Positions 8,273 through 16,807 of a stretch of 64,000 nucleotides of DNA are shown here, piece by piece. The stretch is from the NCBI GenBank assembly GCA_963422385.1, contig OY729432.1, positions 1,364,001-1,428,000 of the forward strand, in the 5' to 3' direction. Under the pieces are notes generated by a model. That model saw nothing but the letters and a program-made list of their open reading frames with translations. It was not told where the DNA came from and did not search any database. How positions within the stretch are numbered: the stretch's first letter is position 1; each line of letters begins with the position of its first letter. The stretch comes from JAJDTQ01 sp963422385. GTDB lineage: Bacteria > Desulfobacterota > Binatia > UBA9968 > JAJDTQ01. Both the position numbers and the translations under genes were made by a program.

Positions 8273-10024
8273 GTGTGCAGAGATTTTCTTGTGGAACTGT
8301 CTCTTGGAGAGTTGATGGTGCGGGCCGGGGTCGTCACCGGCGAGGAGCGCGACCGGGCCGCGGCGGCTCAAGGGCGCACGGGCGCCAACCTGGTGGCGGC
8401 CCTGGTTCAGGATGGCGTCGTGGATGAGGGCCGGGTCATGACGTTCGTGGCCGAGCGGTTCGGGCTGGAAGAGATGAATCTGAGACCGTCCGATGTCGAC
8501 GAGGCCGCCTTGGGTCTGCTGCCCCTGTCGCTGTTGCAGAAACGCCACATGCTCCCGTTCGCCTGCACGGGCTCCGTGCTGGACGTGGCCATGAGCGACC
8601 CCACGGACCTGGCGGCCATCGACGAGATCCGGTTCATGACCGGGCATGACGTGAGAACCGTGCTGGCGCGCCCGTCCGCCATCCGGCACATCCTCGATGA
8701 TCGTTTCGGTTCCCAGGGCCACGGGGCGGAGTCGCGCGATGAGACACCGAAGAAGGACTTCGCCAAGGTGGCCGGGACGGCCGTGCGCCCTCCGGTGTCG
8801 GCGGAGCCCGCCGGGGATGCCCCGGTGGTGACGCTGGTGGACTCGCTGATGAAGGATGCCGTGGCGCGCGGCGCCAGCGATATCCACATCGAGCCGTACG
8901 ATGAGAGTGTCCGCATCCGCTTCAGGCTCGACGGCATACTGCGGGAGACCATGACCCAGCCGCACGAGATGAAGCAGGCGTTGACCTCCCGCATCAAGGT
9001 GCTGGCGGGCCTCGACATCGCCGAGCACCGTTTGCCACAGGACGGCCGCCTGAAGCTGACGGCCGCCGGGGGCGAAGTGGACGTGCGGGTGTCCGTATTG
9101 CCGACGCGTTTCGGGGAGAAGGTGGTGCTGCGGTTGCTGCACCGATCCGACCTGGTGACCAGCCTCGACCATCTGGGTCTGGAAGCCCGCGACCGGCGGC
9201 ATTTCACCGAGGCCATGGGCAAGCCTTCGGGCATGATCCTGCTCACCGGACCCACCGGAAGCGGCAAGTCCACCACCCTCTACGGTATGTTGTCGGAGCT
9301 CAACCAGCCCGGAGTGAACATCTCGACGGCCGAGGACCCCGTGGAGTACCACCTCACGGGCATCAACCAGGTCCAGACCCATGCCGAGATCGGCCTCACG
9401 TTCGCCGCCTGCCTGCGGGCGTTCCTGCGCCAGGACCCTGATATCCTCATGGTGGGGGAGATCCGTGACGCCGAAACCGCCCGCATCGCCATCAACGCCG
9501 CGCTGACGGGTCATCTGGTGCTGACCACGCTCCATACCAACGATGCGCCTTCCAGCGTCCACCGCCTCACCGACATGGGCGTGGAGCCCTACCTCATCGC
9601 CTCCGCCATTACCATGGTGGCGGCCCAGCGGCTGCTTCGCCGGGTGTGCGAGGCGTGCAAGGCTCGGGCGGTGCTGCAGCCGGACACGTTCACGGCGCCG
9701 CACCGGCCGGCGGAAGAGGTGCGTGACGTCGAGGGGTATCACGGCGCGGGTTGTGCCGAATGCCAGCACACGGGTTACCGGGGACGTGCGGCCATCTATG
9801 AGGTCATGACCCTGACCGACGATCTCCGGAGGATGATACTCCGTGGCGGTTCCGCCGGGGAGCTCAAGGCCGCGGCCATGGAGAAGGGCATGCGGACCCT
9901 GCGCCAGGCCGCCGTCGGGAAAGTGCGGCAGGGGCTCACCACCGTCGAGGAGGCGCTGCGGGTAACGGAGCCGGACCCCGCCGGCGCCCGGACCCCTGCT
10001 CCCCAACCGTTCACGGCCGGTTGA
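8273..10024 (+). CDS. pilB: Type IV pilus extension ATPase PilB / GspE family
   Basis: This hexameric ATPase powers pilus polymerisation at the inner face of the membrane. The N-terminal MshEN-type domain (about residues 8-150) is followed by a secretion-ATPase core. The core has a Walker A GPTGSGKSTT near 326, a Walker B-type DPDILMVGEIRD near 388, and a zinc tetracysteine (CEAC near 459 and CAEC near 493), as in PilB and GspE. The start is uncertain: GTG 8273 lacks a good ribosome site, and GTG 8291, preceded by AGAGA, would also give the conserved SLGELMVRAG beginning. pilC follows after 4 bases and a pilin after that, favouring a pilus over a type II secretion role. Confidence 0.92.
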   Translation: MCRDFLVELSLGELMVRAGVVTGEERDRAAAAQGRTGANLVAALVQDGVVDEGRVMTFVAERFGLEEMNLRPSDVDEAALGLLPLSLLQKRHMLPFACTGSVLDVAMSDPTDLAAIDEIRFMTGHDVRTVLARPSAIRHILDDRFGSQGHGAESRDETPKKDFAKVAGTAVRPPVSAEPAGDAPVVTLVDSLMKDAVARGASDIHIEPYDESVRIRFRLDGILRETMTQPHEMKQALTSRIKVLAGLDIAEHRLPQDGRLKLTAAGGEVDVRVSVLPTRFGEKVVLRLLHRSDLVTSLDHLGLEARDRRHFTEAMGKPSGMILLTGPTGSGKSTTLYGMLSELNQPGVNISTAEDPVEYHLTGINQVQTHAEIGLTFAACLRAFLRQDPDILMVGEIRDAETARIAINAALTGHLVLTTLHTNDAPSSVHRLTDMGVEPYLIASAITMVAAQRLLRRVCEACKARAVLQPDTFTAPHRPAEEVRDVEGYHGAGCAECQHTGYRGRAAIYEVMTLTDDLRRMILRGGSAGELKAAAMEKGMRTLRQAAVGKVRQGLTTVEEALRVTEPDPAGARTPAPQPFTAG

Positions 10025-10028
10025 TCCC

Positions 10029-11249
10029 GTGGCGCTTTACCGGTGGCGGGGCAGGAACCGCGCGGGAAGGCTCCTTCGGGGGGAGATGGAGGCGCCGGAC
10101 CGCGCCGAGGTCGTGGCCGAGCTTCGCCGCCGTCGGATCCAGCCGCTGCCATCAGGCATCCGGGAAAAGAGCGTGGGATGGAGGCGGGAGTTCAACATTC
10201 CGGGCCTTGGGCCCAGAGTCGGCGCCGACGACATCGTCATGCTGACGCGGAACTTCGGGGTGATGATCGAGGCCGGCGTGCCCATCGTCGAATGTCTTCA
10301 GGTGCTCGCCGACCAGACCGAGAACGGCGTGGTACGGAAGGCGCTCCGGACCCTGCGGCTCGACGTGTCCAACGGCGTGACCCTGACCGCGGCCATGGCC
10401 AGGCATCCCCGGCTGTTCGACACCCTGTTCGTCCGCATGGTGGCGGCCGGCGAGCACGGCGGCGTCCTGCCCGAGATCCTCGCCCGCCTGGCGCTGTTCA
10501 TCGAGCGGTCCGCCCGGCTCAAGCGGAAGGTCAAGACGGCCATGGTCTATCCGGCGACAATCGTCGCCGTGGCGGCGGCGGTGGTGTCGGTTCTGCTTCT
10601 CCACGTGATTCCCGTGTTCGCCGAAGTCTACCAGGGCATGGGGCAGGCCCTTCCGCCCTTGACGGAGATGACCATCGCGCTGAGCCGCTGGTTGTACGAT
10701 TACCTCCTGTTTCTTCTCCTCGGCCTTTCGACCATTCCAGCGGCGATTCACCTGGCCTGCCGTACCGATGGGGGCCGGCGGACGGTCCACGGGTGGTCGC
10801 TGAGGTTGCCGCTGATCGGAGACCTTCTGCGCAAGTCCGCCATTGCGCGGTTCAGCCACAACACCGGGCTTCTGCTCCAGTCCGGGGTCGTGCTGCTGGA
10901 CAGTCTGACCGTCACCGCCGGAACCACCGGCAACAAGGTCCTGGAGCAGGCCATCCTGGAGACCCGGGACGGGTTGGAGAAGGGGATGACCCTGTCGGAG
11001 CTGCTGGCGGCCAGCGGTCTTTTCCCAGCGATGGTCTGCCACATGGTCGCGGTGGGGGAAGGCATCGGCGCTCTCGACACGATGCTCAACCGTGTGGCGG
11101 CGTTTTACGAAGAAGAGGTGGACCGCGCCGTGGTCCGGCTTACCACGCTGATGGAGCCGGTGCTCATGATCGTTCTGGGCGTCGTGCTCGGCGGCATCGT
11201 CATCTCCATGTATCTGCCGATCTTTCAGATGGGCGGCATGGTGCAATAG
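10029..11249 (+). CDS. pilC: Type IV pilus inner-membrane platform protein PilC
   Basis: This is the polytopic platform on which PilB acts. The 406 residues contain two copies of the GspF domain (about 70-195 and 275-397). Hydrophobic spans lie near residues 175-200, 225-245 and 375-400. The signature LTRNFGVMIEAGVPIVECL and its repeat FSHNTGLLLQSGVVLLDSL are visible. GTG 10029 starts 4 bases after pilB stops, so the genes are cotranscribed. Confidence 0.93.
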   Translation: MALYRWRGRNRAGRLLRGEMEAPDRAEVVAELRRRRIQPLPSGIREKSVGWRREFNIPGLGPRVGADDIVMLTRNFGVMIEAGVPIVECLQVLADQTENGVVRKALRTLRLDVSNGVTLTAAMARHPRLFDTLFVRMVAAGEHGGVLPEILARLALFIERSARLKRKVKTAMVYPATIVAVAAAVVSVLLLHVIPVFAEVYQGMGQALPPLTEMTIALSRWLYDYLLFLLLGLSTIPAAIHLACRTDGGRRTVHGWSLRLPLIGDLLRKSAIARFSHNTGLLLQSGVVLLDSLTVTAGTTGNKVLEQAILETRDGLEKGMTLSELLAASGLFPAMVCHMVAVGEGIGALDTMLNRVAAFYEEEVDRAVVRLTTLMEPVLMIVLGVVLGGIVISMYLPIFQMGGMVQ

Positions 11250-11259
11250 GAGTTTTCGG

Positions 11260-11727
11260 ATGAAGACGGCTGGTGACGCGAGAAGCGTCCTGGATGGCCC
11301 CGTTGGAGCGGAGGGGGCAGCGGCGCGGTCGCGGAACCGCCGCGTACCGGCGGGGGCCCGCGGGTTTACCCTGATAGAGCTGCTCGTGGTCATCGCGATC
11401 ATCGGAATTCTCGCCGCGGTGGCGGTCCCGCAGTTCGGCGGCTACCGTCGCAAGGGCTTCGACGCCGATGTCCAGGCCAACGTGAGAAACCTGGCTTTGG
11501 CCCAGGAGGCCTACTTCCTGGACAACAACACCTATGCGGACACCCTCGCCGACCTGACGGACTTTGGCTACGTGCGGAGCGCCAACGTAACGCCGGCCAT
11601 CACAAAAGGTGACGCCACTACCTTCGTGGTAAAGGCCACCGTCGCCAGCGGCTGCAAGTCGGGTACCGGAGTCGCCACCTACGACCGGGCCGTCGGCCAG
11701 GTTGCATTGGTGAAGTGCGGGCCGTAG
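11260..11727 (+). CDS. pilA: Type IV major pilin-like protein with a long leader
   Basis: The protein carries the type III signal G|FTLIELLVVIAIIGILAAVAV, with the prepilin peptidase site before Phe36 and Glu at mature position 5. The mature part is about 120 residues, with a C-terminal Cys pair (SGCKSG and KCGP) likely to form the D-region disulfide. ATG 11260 has AGGAG at 11248-11252. No other ATG, GTG or TTG lies between it and the cleavage site, so the leader is 35 residues, far longer than the usual 6-15. It follows pilC by 10 bases. No prepilin peptidase is present here. Confidence 0.88.
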   Translation: MKTAGDARSVLDGPVGAEGAAARSRNRRVPAGARGFTLIELLVVIAIIGILAAVAVPQFGGYRRKGFDADVQANVRNLALAQEAYFLDNNTYADTLADLTDFGYVRSANVTPAITKGDATTFVVKATVASGCKSGTGVATYDRAVGQVALVKCGP

Positions 11728-11938
11728 AGACGGGTCGATGTTTTCCCGAGATCATCGTTGAAGGATTTCAAGCGTGAGTGCGCACTGTTTCGCCCGGCTG
11801 ACGACCATGGCGGCAATGCGTCGGAGCACACGTTCATCCAGAAATCCGGGTTCGGCCGGATGGCGAGATGACGCGGATACCCAAGGAATTCATGGACTCA
11901 AGAGGGTGTCCGTGTAGACTCGCTACTGCTCCCTGCTC

Positions 11939-12169
11939 CTACGTCGATTCCGGCGCGGGGGCGAGGGCAGGGAGGGGCTCCTTGTCTTCCTTGATGAAGT
12001 CGAAGAGCATCCGCGGGACGGCGTTGCAACTGATGCAGCGCGGGGTTTCCGGCTGCCTGCCGTCCGGGTAGATCATGTTCTTGAGGTAGAACGGCTTCTC
12101 GGTGCCGACGTAACCGTCGTAGTAGAATGCCAGTTTGCCGCACTCACTGCATTGGAGGTACTTCGCCAT
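11939..12169 (-). CDS. Small zinc-ribbon-like protein of unknown function
   Basis: A 76-residue protein has two Cys pairs, CSECG near residue 7 and CISC near residue 44, the pattern of a treble-clef or ribbon zinc site. The linker between them is aromatic and its tail is Pro/Ala-rich. The start at MAKYLQ is preceded by GGGAAG and AGGA. An upstream in-frame ATG at 12208 is possible but adds unconserved-looking sequence. It lies 42 bases downstream of the gentisate-dioxygenase-like gene and probably shares its transcript. It could be a metal or electron-transfer accessory, but nothing in it proves that. Confidence 0.6.
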   Translation of the reverse strand: MAKYLQCSECGKLAFYYDGYVGTEKPFYLKNMIYPDGRQPETPRCISCNAVPRMLFDFIKEDKEPLPALAPAPEST

Positions 12170-12211
12170 TTCCTGGTCTTCCCGCGTTTCAGAGGTTTTT
12201 GCACCCAAGCC

Positions 12212-13288
12212 TCAAGCTTCGAAGCTCGCCGTAATCTCCTGGTGACCGTCATTCTCTGTATAGCTTTCCTCGCGGTAGAGGCCAAGGGCCTTCATCACCG
12301 GAGTGTCGTGTATGGCGAACAGGATGGCCTCGCCGTCGGTCTCGTTGGCATGCTCGTGCCAGGCCCAGGGCGGCACCACAAAGAAGTCTCCCTGCTCCCA
12401 GTCGAAGCGCTGGCCGTTGATGACCGAGTAGCCCTTTCCGGAAAAGGCCAGATAAACGGAGCTTTGCACCTGCCGGTGAGCTTGCGTGCGGACCCCGGGC
12501 CGAACCATCTGGATGGTGCAGCTCATGGTGGTCAGCACCGGACCGGCGGTGCCCGGGTTCTGGTACTCGAAGCAGACGTCGTCGTGGGGGCTTGCCGGCC
12601 CTTCGCCGATGCGTTGGAGGGCGTCGTAGGTAGGCTCCCACTTGAAATTAAGCAGCGGAGAGCGGTCTTCCGGAGGGTTCTCCCAAGTGGGGCGAAGGTG
12701 CGTCACGCCGAACTTCCGCTCCGATTCGTTGACGTCCGTGATGGGAAACCGGTGGTCCGGGTACATCTCGAAGAAGGTGGCGTCGAGGTCCCCCACCAGC
12801 GGCAGATCCAGTCCGTCCATCCAGATCATCGGTTGGTCCGATTCGCAGCCGTGGTCGTGCCAGTCCCAACTCGGCGTCAGTACCAGGTCGCCGCGGCTCA
12901 TGATGCACTTGTCGCCGTTCAGGTTGGTGTAGGTGCGGTCTCCCTCCATGATGAAACGGATGGCCGACGGGGAATGCCGGTGACAGGGCGCGATCTCTCC
13001 GGGCTTGACGATCTGCACCGCGGCCCAGAGGGTCCGGGTGGCCGCGTGCTTCCCGCCCAGCCCCGGATTGACCAGTCCCAGGACCCGTCGCTCGCCGCCG
13101 CGCTCGATGGGCACGAGATTCCCCGCCTGGTGCGCCAGCCGGCGCAGGTCGGCCCAACGCCACAGATGCGCTTTCACCGGCGTCCGAGGCTCCGCGGGCA
13201 GGACGTTCCGGGTAATGTTCCACAGCGGCACCAGATGCTTCTGGTCTACTTCCCGGTAGAATGCCTCGGTTTCCGTGTATGTTCCCAT
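12212..13288 (-). CDS. Cupin ring-cleavage dioxygenase, gentisate 1,2-dioxygenase-like
   Basis: The bicupin family opens gentisate, or related salicylates and hydroxynaphthoates, with Fe(II) and O2. The 358-residue length matches. The N-terminal cupin carries the metal-site pattern (CHRHSPSAIRF near residue 98, WDWHDHG near 140). The C-terminal cupin has the matching AHRQVQSSVYL and WAWHEHAN. The N-terminus ends a transcript unit that includes the carboxyltransferase upstream and the zinc-ribbon gene downstream. The exact aromatic substrate cannot be read from sequence, and no maleylpyruvate isomerase or hydrolase was found adjacent. Confidence 0.85.
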   Translation of the reverse strand: MGTYTETEAFYREVDQKHLVPLWNITRNVLPAEPRTPVKAHLWRWADLRRLAHQAGNLVPIERGGERRVLGLVNPGLGGKHAATRTLWAAVQIVKPGEIAPCHRHSPSAIRFIMEGDRTYTNLNGDKCIMSRGDLVLTPSWDWHDHGCESDQPMIWMDGLDLPLVGDLDATFFEMYPDHRFPITDVNESERKFGVTHLRPTWENPPEDRSPLLNFKWEPTYDALQRIGEGPASPHDDVCFEYQNPGTAGPVLTTMSCTIQMVRPGVRTQAHRQVQSSVYLAFSGKGYSVINGQRFDWEQGDFFVVPPWAWHEHANETDGEAILFAIHDTPVMKALGLYREESYTENDGHQEITASFEA

Positions 13289-13319
13289 CCGGATACCTCC
13301 CGCAGGCGGATCACCGGTG

Positions 13320-13354
13320 CAGGCGCGGGCGGGTTTGAAACCCGCCCCTACAAG
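13320..13354. repeat. GC-rich hairpin repeat, copy 1
   Basis: A 21-base near-palindrome (13327-13347, 10-bp arms around one base) lies in the 122-base gap between the carboxyltransferase and dioxygenase genes. Its flanks extend a longer unit. A related unit occurs at 26764-26792, which suggests a dispersed REP/MITE-like family. In the minus-strand transcript it could also act as a processing or attenuation hairpin. Confidence 0.65.
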
Positions 13355-13410
13355 TCATCGCGTCTTGCGTATGGCAATGATTTCGGCACGCGTACTCGTC
13401 GGACACGAGA

Positions 13411-14871
13411 CTAGCTCGCCGGCCCCTGCAACGACAGTTTCAGCCCCGGTTTGCGGATGTAGACGTGGTTGGCCTTGTGTCCGCGGAGGTTCCGCAGGAG
13501 CCCCAGCACCGGCTGGCCGTTGCCGGTGTACGGCGTCACCGGGCCGGCGTCGCGCATGGCGTTGAACTCTTCCTTGGTCACGAGCCAGCGCAGCAGCAGG
13601 TCGTCGTCCGGGAGGCCGGGCTCGAAGCTCTTCCGGATCTCGGCGATGGAAGGCTGCGGCGGTTGCCATTTGGCCAGCTCTCTTGCCCGGGGCCGGGCCA
13701 GGATCTTGTCCTTCACTTCGGTATCCATCAGCCGGCTGCCCTCCTCGCCCCATAGCCCCAGCGCGTAGAGGATGGTCTGGTCGGTGACCTGGGCGTAGCG
13801 CTCGCCGACGATGACGTTGATGGCCGCCTGGCTCCCTACGAACTGGGACAGAGGCGTGACCATGATCGGGTAGGCGAACTCTTCGCGTACTCGCCCGCAT
13901 TCTTCCAGGGCTTCCTCGAGCTTGTGTCCCAAGCCCACTTTTTCCAATTGGTGGCGCAGGTTGGAGGCCATTCCTCCCGGCACCTGATGCAGGTATTGGC
14001 CGTGGTCGTACTCCACCGGCCGCCCGAGGGGCAGGTCTTCCCGCTCGGCGATTCGGGTGAAGTGCTCCGAGACCGCCTGGAGCGCCGCTTCGTCCACTGT
14101 GGTGTCATGCCCCAGCGCGCGGGCGTTGGCCGCGACGTTGAACAGCGACGGGTTGGACGATCCATTGGCCAGCGGCGGGATGGCCGTATTCACGATGGTG
14201 ATGCCGAGCTTGATGGCCTCGACGCAACACAGCGGCCCGAGGCCGGTGGTGCAATGGGTGTGAAACTCCACCGGTGTGCCGTTGACGTTCTCCAGCACCA
14301 GTGGCACCAAGGTGCGGACCCGGTCCGGGGTTATCAGGCCGCCGGGGTCCTTCAGGCAGATGCGCGGCAGGTCGAGGCTTGCCGCCTGGCGCGCCCGCTC
14401 CGCGTAGTAAGCATCGGTGTGCTTGGGGGACACCGAATAGATCAGGTTGATAATGGGTTCGAGTCCGGCTTCTCTGGCTGCCTCGGCTTTTTGTTGCCAC
14501 CCCGCGAACTCGTTCCACTCGTCCGATATCCGGGCTTGGGCCATGCCGTTGGCACGCATGCGCCGGAGGTAGAGCCGGTAGAGGGAATGTGGCGTGACCT
14601 CGAAAGCGTTAAACCGTCCGGAAGTCATTCGCAACGGCGTGCTGCGAATCTTTGCCGCTACCAGCCGCAGGCGCTCCCAAGGATTCTCCTTGAGGTCCCG
14701 GACGCACTTCTTGAGGAATACGCTGGACATGATCTCGATGGCGTCGAAGCCCGCCCGGTCCATCCGCTCGGCAATGGGCAACATCATGCCGGTGCGCATG
14801 CGTGTCGCCCAAAGGCTCATCTGGCCATCCCGCAACGTCGTGTCCACAAAGTGAATCCCGTTCATGGCCAT
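13411..14871 (-). CDS. Biotin-dependent carboxyltransferase subunit (pyruvate/oxaloacetate type, HMGL-like)
   Basis: The first 280 residues form an HMG-CoA-lyase-like TIM barrel that starts FVDTTLRDGQMSLWATR and has the ICLKDPGG and FHTHCTTG metal/substrate motifs. The conserved carboxylase (PYC_OADA) domain follows to about residue 470. This family moves CO2 between carboxybiotin and a keto acid. The C-terminal biotinyl domain is absent, and no biotin carboxylase or carrier gene lies in the window, so the partner chains must be elsewhere or the enzyme acts differently. ATG 14871 and ATG 14865 are both usable. It precedes the dioxygenase gene by 122 bases on the same strand. Confidence 0.85.
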   Translation of the reverse strand: MAMNGIHFVDTTLRDGQMSLWATRMRTGMMLPIAERMDRAGFDAIEIMSSVFLKKCVRDLKENPWERLRLVAAKIRSTPLRMTSGRFNAFEVTPHSLYRLYLRRMRANGMAQARISDEWNEFAGWQQKAEAAREAGLEPIINLIYSVSPKHTDAYYAERARQAASLDLPRICLKDPGGLITPDRVRTLVPLVLENVNGTPVEFHTHCTTGLGPLCCVEAIKLGITIVNTAIPPLANGSSNPSLFNVAANARALGHDTTVDEAALQAVSEHFTRIAEREDLPLGRPVEYDHGQYLHQVPGGMASNLRHQLEKVGLGHKLEEALEECGRVREEFAYPIMVTPLSQFVGSQAAINVIVGERYAQVTDQTILYALGLWGEEGSRLMDTEVKDKILARPRARELAKWQPPQPSIAEIRKSFEPGLPDDDLLLRWLVTKEEFNAMRDAGPVTPYTGNGQPVLGLLRNLRGHKANHVYIRKPGLKLSLQGPAS

Positions 14872-14996
14872 GCTTCCTTCCGGATGGCGAGCTTCCCCAT
14901 GTCAGGTCCGCGAGGATAATCGCTTGGGCAGCGCACTGGCGGATGGCTCCGGAAGACCGTGCCATCACGCGTCAATGATCTCGTTCGCGGCCAGGA

Positions 14997-15434
14997 TCAA
15001 CCTCCGGGCTTGTCGCAATTCCGTTCACCCATACAGCAACGCACCTTGGAAAAAACACCCTGCTTTCCGGCGAGCTCCTCGTCGGATGCGACATCGGTGA
15101 TTGCCAGCGTAAGGGAGTCGCCCGGCAGAAGTGTTGACACTATACTTTTCATGCTCTTCAGTTTTGTTTTGCCTGTGTCTACCATGACTAGCACGTGGAG
15201 ATTTGTGGGACCCACGCAGGAACTCTTGGCCCGGATGTTATGCTTGTCCTCTACGATGTTCAGACAGGCAGGCGGCTTCTTGCGCCTGTCTTTCGAACAG
15301 ATTTCGTAGTCCCGCACCTTGACCAGATGGCCGTCTACTCTCACATCAGCCCACGCGCTGAGGGGAGTTGTGAAGATCGCGAGTGTCAGCGCCGTCAGCA
15401 GCCCGAACCTGACGCCCATGGAGCGGATATGCAT
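14997..15434 (-). CDS. Secreted hypothetical protein, cysteine-rich
   Basis: The 145-residue product has a clear signal peptide (basic start, LLTALTLAIF core, cleavage after AWA near residue 30). The mature part is basic with at least six Cys residues and ends in a Cys-Cys-containing segment. The start at 15434 has an ideal AGGAGG eight bases upstream, so longer starts are rejected. I do not recognise a family. A TTGACA-type promoter with an overlapping dyad lies about 100 bases upstream. Confidence 0.7.
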   Translation of the reverse strand: MHIRSMGVRFGLLTALTLAIFTTPLSAWADVRVDGHLVKVRDYEICSKDRRKKPPACLNIVEDKHNIRAKSSCVGPTNLHVLVMVDTGKTKLKSMKSIVSTLLPGDSLTLAITDVASDEELAGKQGVFSKVRCCMGERNCDKPGG

Positions 15435-15968
15435 CGGGTGTTCCTCCTTTACCTGTAAGGTTGCTCGCCTCTTGTAGAGAATAACAGAATGGAACCCGGT
15501 AAATAGCAAGCTCAAGTATCAAATATATTACACAGCATACCTCAGGTATACAGCGGTATGTCAACCCTCAATTCTTTGTAGTTTTGCCGTGAAGATACAA
15601 TTCATACCTTCGGGGTGGTCGTGCAACGACCTTTAGCGTTTGAGACGGTTACCCGCTGGGAAAACGAGAGCGAGAGCAGGATTTCCCTGCGCCCGTGCGA
15701 TGTCCTGGGGGGCCTGTCCGAGTAAAGCAGAATCTACTGCCAAGGAGGGAAATAATTGACCGGTCTTTTTTGCCGTCGGCTGTGTTGCTCTTCCTCGCGT
15801 GGTATTGGCCACTGCTCGTCGTCGCGCCTTGCCGACAACAAAGAATCCTGCGCAACTTGTCTTGCGTATTTACGGGACACGACACCAGCCATTTGTGGGG
15901 GGCGCTTGTCGCCCCGTCGTTTATCGACGTCATTTGACGCTGGGCCGGGGACGTTCTATTCAATTCGG
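15435..15968. other. Divergent intergenic region
   Basis: These 534 bases separate the minus-strand secreted protein gene from the plus-strand hydrolase. Part (15500-15560) is AT-rich, unlike its surroundings, and holds the promoter above. The hydrolase reading frame stays open leftward to 15756, but that part lacks alpha/beta-hydrolase sequence and is treated as non-coding. Confidence 0.5.
15534..15564 (-). promoter_or_regulatory. Candidate sigma-70 promoter with overlapping dyad
   Basis: On the minus strand TTGACA (15564-15559) is followed after 19 bases by TATGCT (15539-15534), directed at the secreted protein gene. The 13-base dyad ATACCTCAGGTAT (15537-15549) covers the -10 edge and could be an operator. 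The spacer is longer than the ideal 17. Confidence 0.4.
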
Positions 15969-16748
15969 GTGCCCTACTGTACGGTCAACGGCGTCCGGCT
16001 CCACTACGACGTGTCGGGGGAGGGGTTCCCCCTGGTACTGGTCCACGCCAATCCGTTCGACCGGCGGCTGTGGATGTATCAGGCGGCGCACTTCAGCACC
16101 CGCTTCAAGGTCATCAACGTGGATATCAGGGGCTACGGCCACTCCGACAAGCCCGATACCCCGACGTCCATGGCGGAGATGAGCGAGGAGGTGGTGGCGG
16201 TGTGCCGGCAGGAAGGAGCGCACGAAGCCATCGTCGCCGGCATCAGCGTGGGCGGCGTCATGGCGCTCCAGATGGGGCTGGACCACACCGAGATGTTCAA
16301 GGCGCTCATCATGGTGGGATGCAGCAGCCGGCCGTCTGGTGTTTACCAACAGAGGATCGACGGGTACTCCCGAGGCGTCGCCGGTTTTCACATGGAGCAC
16401 CTGAAGGCCCTGGTCACGCCGGAGTTCGCCGCGGGCCGGCTTGGCGGCTACCTGCTCGACCGCTTCACGGACTGGGACCCTCGCCTCAGCGGCCCGGCCA
16501 TCGCGCAGATCTTCAAGGCGCTTCAGAACCGCGACCAGACCGGGCGCTTGGGGGAGCTTCGCATGCCGGTGCTGGTGATCAACGGTGAATTCGACAAATC
16601 GAGGCCGGGCAGCGAATTCATGGTGAGCAGGATCGCCGGCGCGGTCCATCGCGTGGTACCGGCCACGGGCCACGCCTGCTGCCTGGAAGACCCGGCCGCC
16701 TTCGACGGCTACGTGAGCGAATTTCTCGCACGGCACGATTATTTGTAG
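15969..16748 (+). CDS. Alpha/beta hydrolase
   Basis: A 259-residue serine hydrolase fold. The oxyanion region HANPFDRRLW follows the first strand. The nucleophile elbow is GISVGG (Ser near residue 90), the acid is in NGEFDKSRP, and the His is in GHACCLED, in the right order for a full triad. GTG 15969 gives the family N-terminus (VPYCTVNGVRLHYD). The ribosome site before it is weak, and the open frame upstream makes the start uncertain. A glutathione S-transferase follows 59 bases later. The substrate (ester, lactone or C-C bond) cannot be told. Confidence 0.83.
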   Translation: MPYCTVNGVRLHYDVSGEGFPLVLVHANPFDRRLWMYQAAHFSTRFKVINVDIRGYGHSDKPDTPTSMAEMSEEVVAVCRQEGAHEAIVAGISVGGVMALQMGLDHTEMFKALIMVGCSSRPSGVYQQRIDGYSRGVAGFHMEHLKALVTPEFAAGRLGGYLLDRFTDWDPRLSGPAIAQIFKALQNRDQTGRLGELRMPVLVINGEFDKSRPGSEFMVSRIAGAVHRVVPATGHACCLEDPAAFDGYVSEFLARHDYL

Positions 16749-16807
16749 AGACGACCCGCAAGAAACAACCGTTACCCGTCGCCCAGGCGACACAAGGAGG
16801 CATCACC

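Noticed and set aside
5270..10006. Minus-strand open frame of 1578 codons opposite ppdK and pilB
   Set aside because: It is the antisense of two well-supported genes in GC-rich DNA; its His/Gly/Ala-rich translation has no domain pattern.
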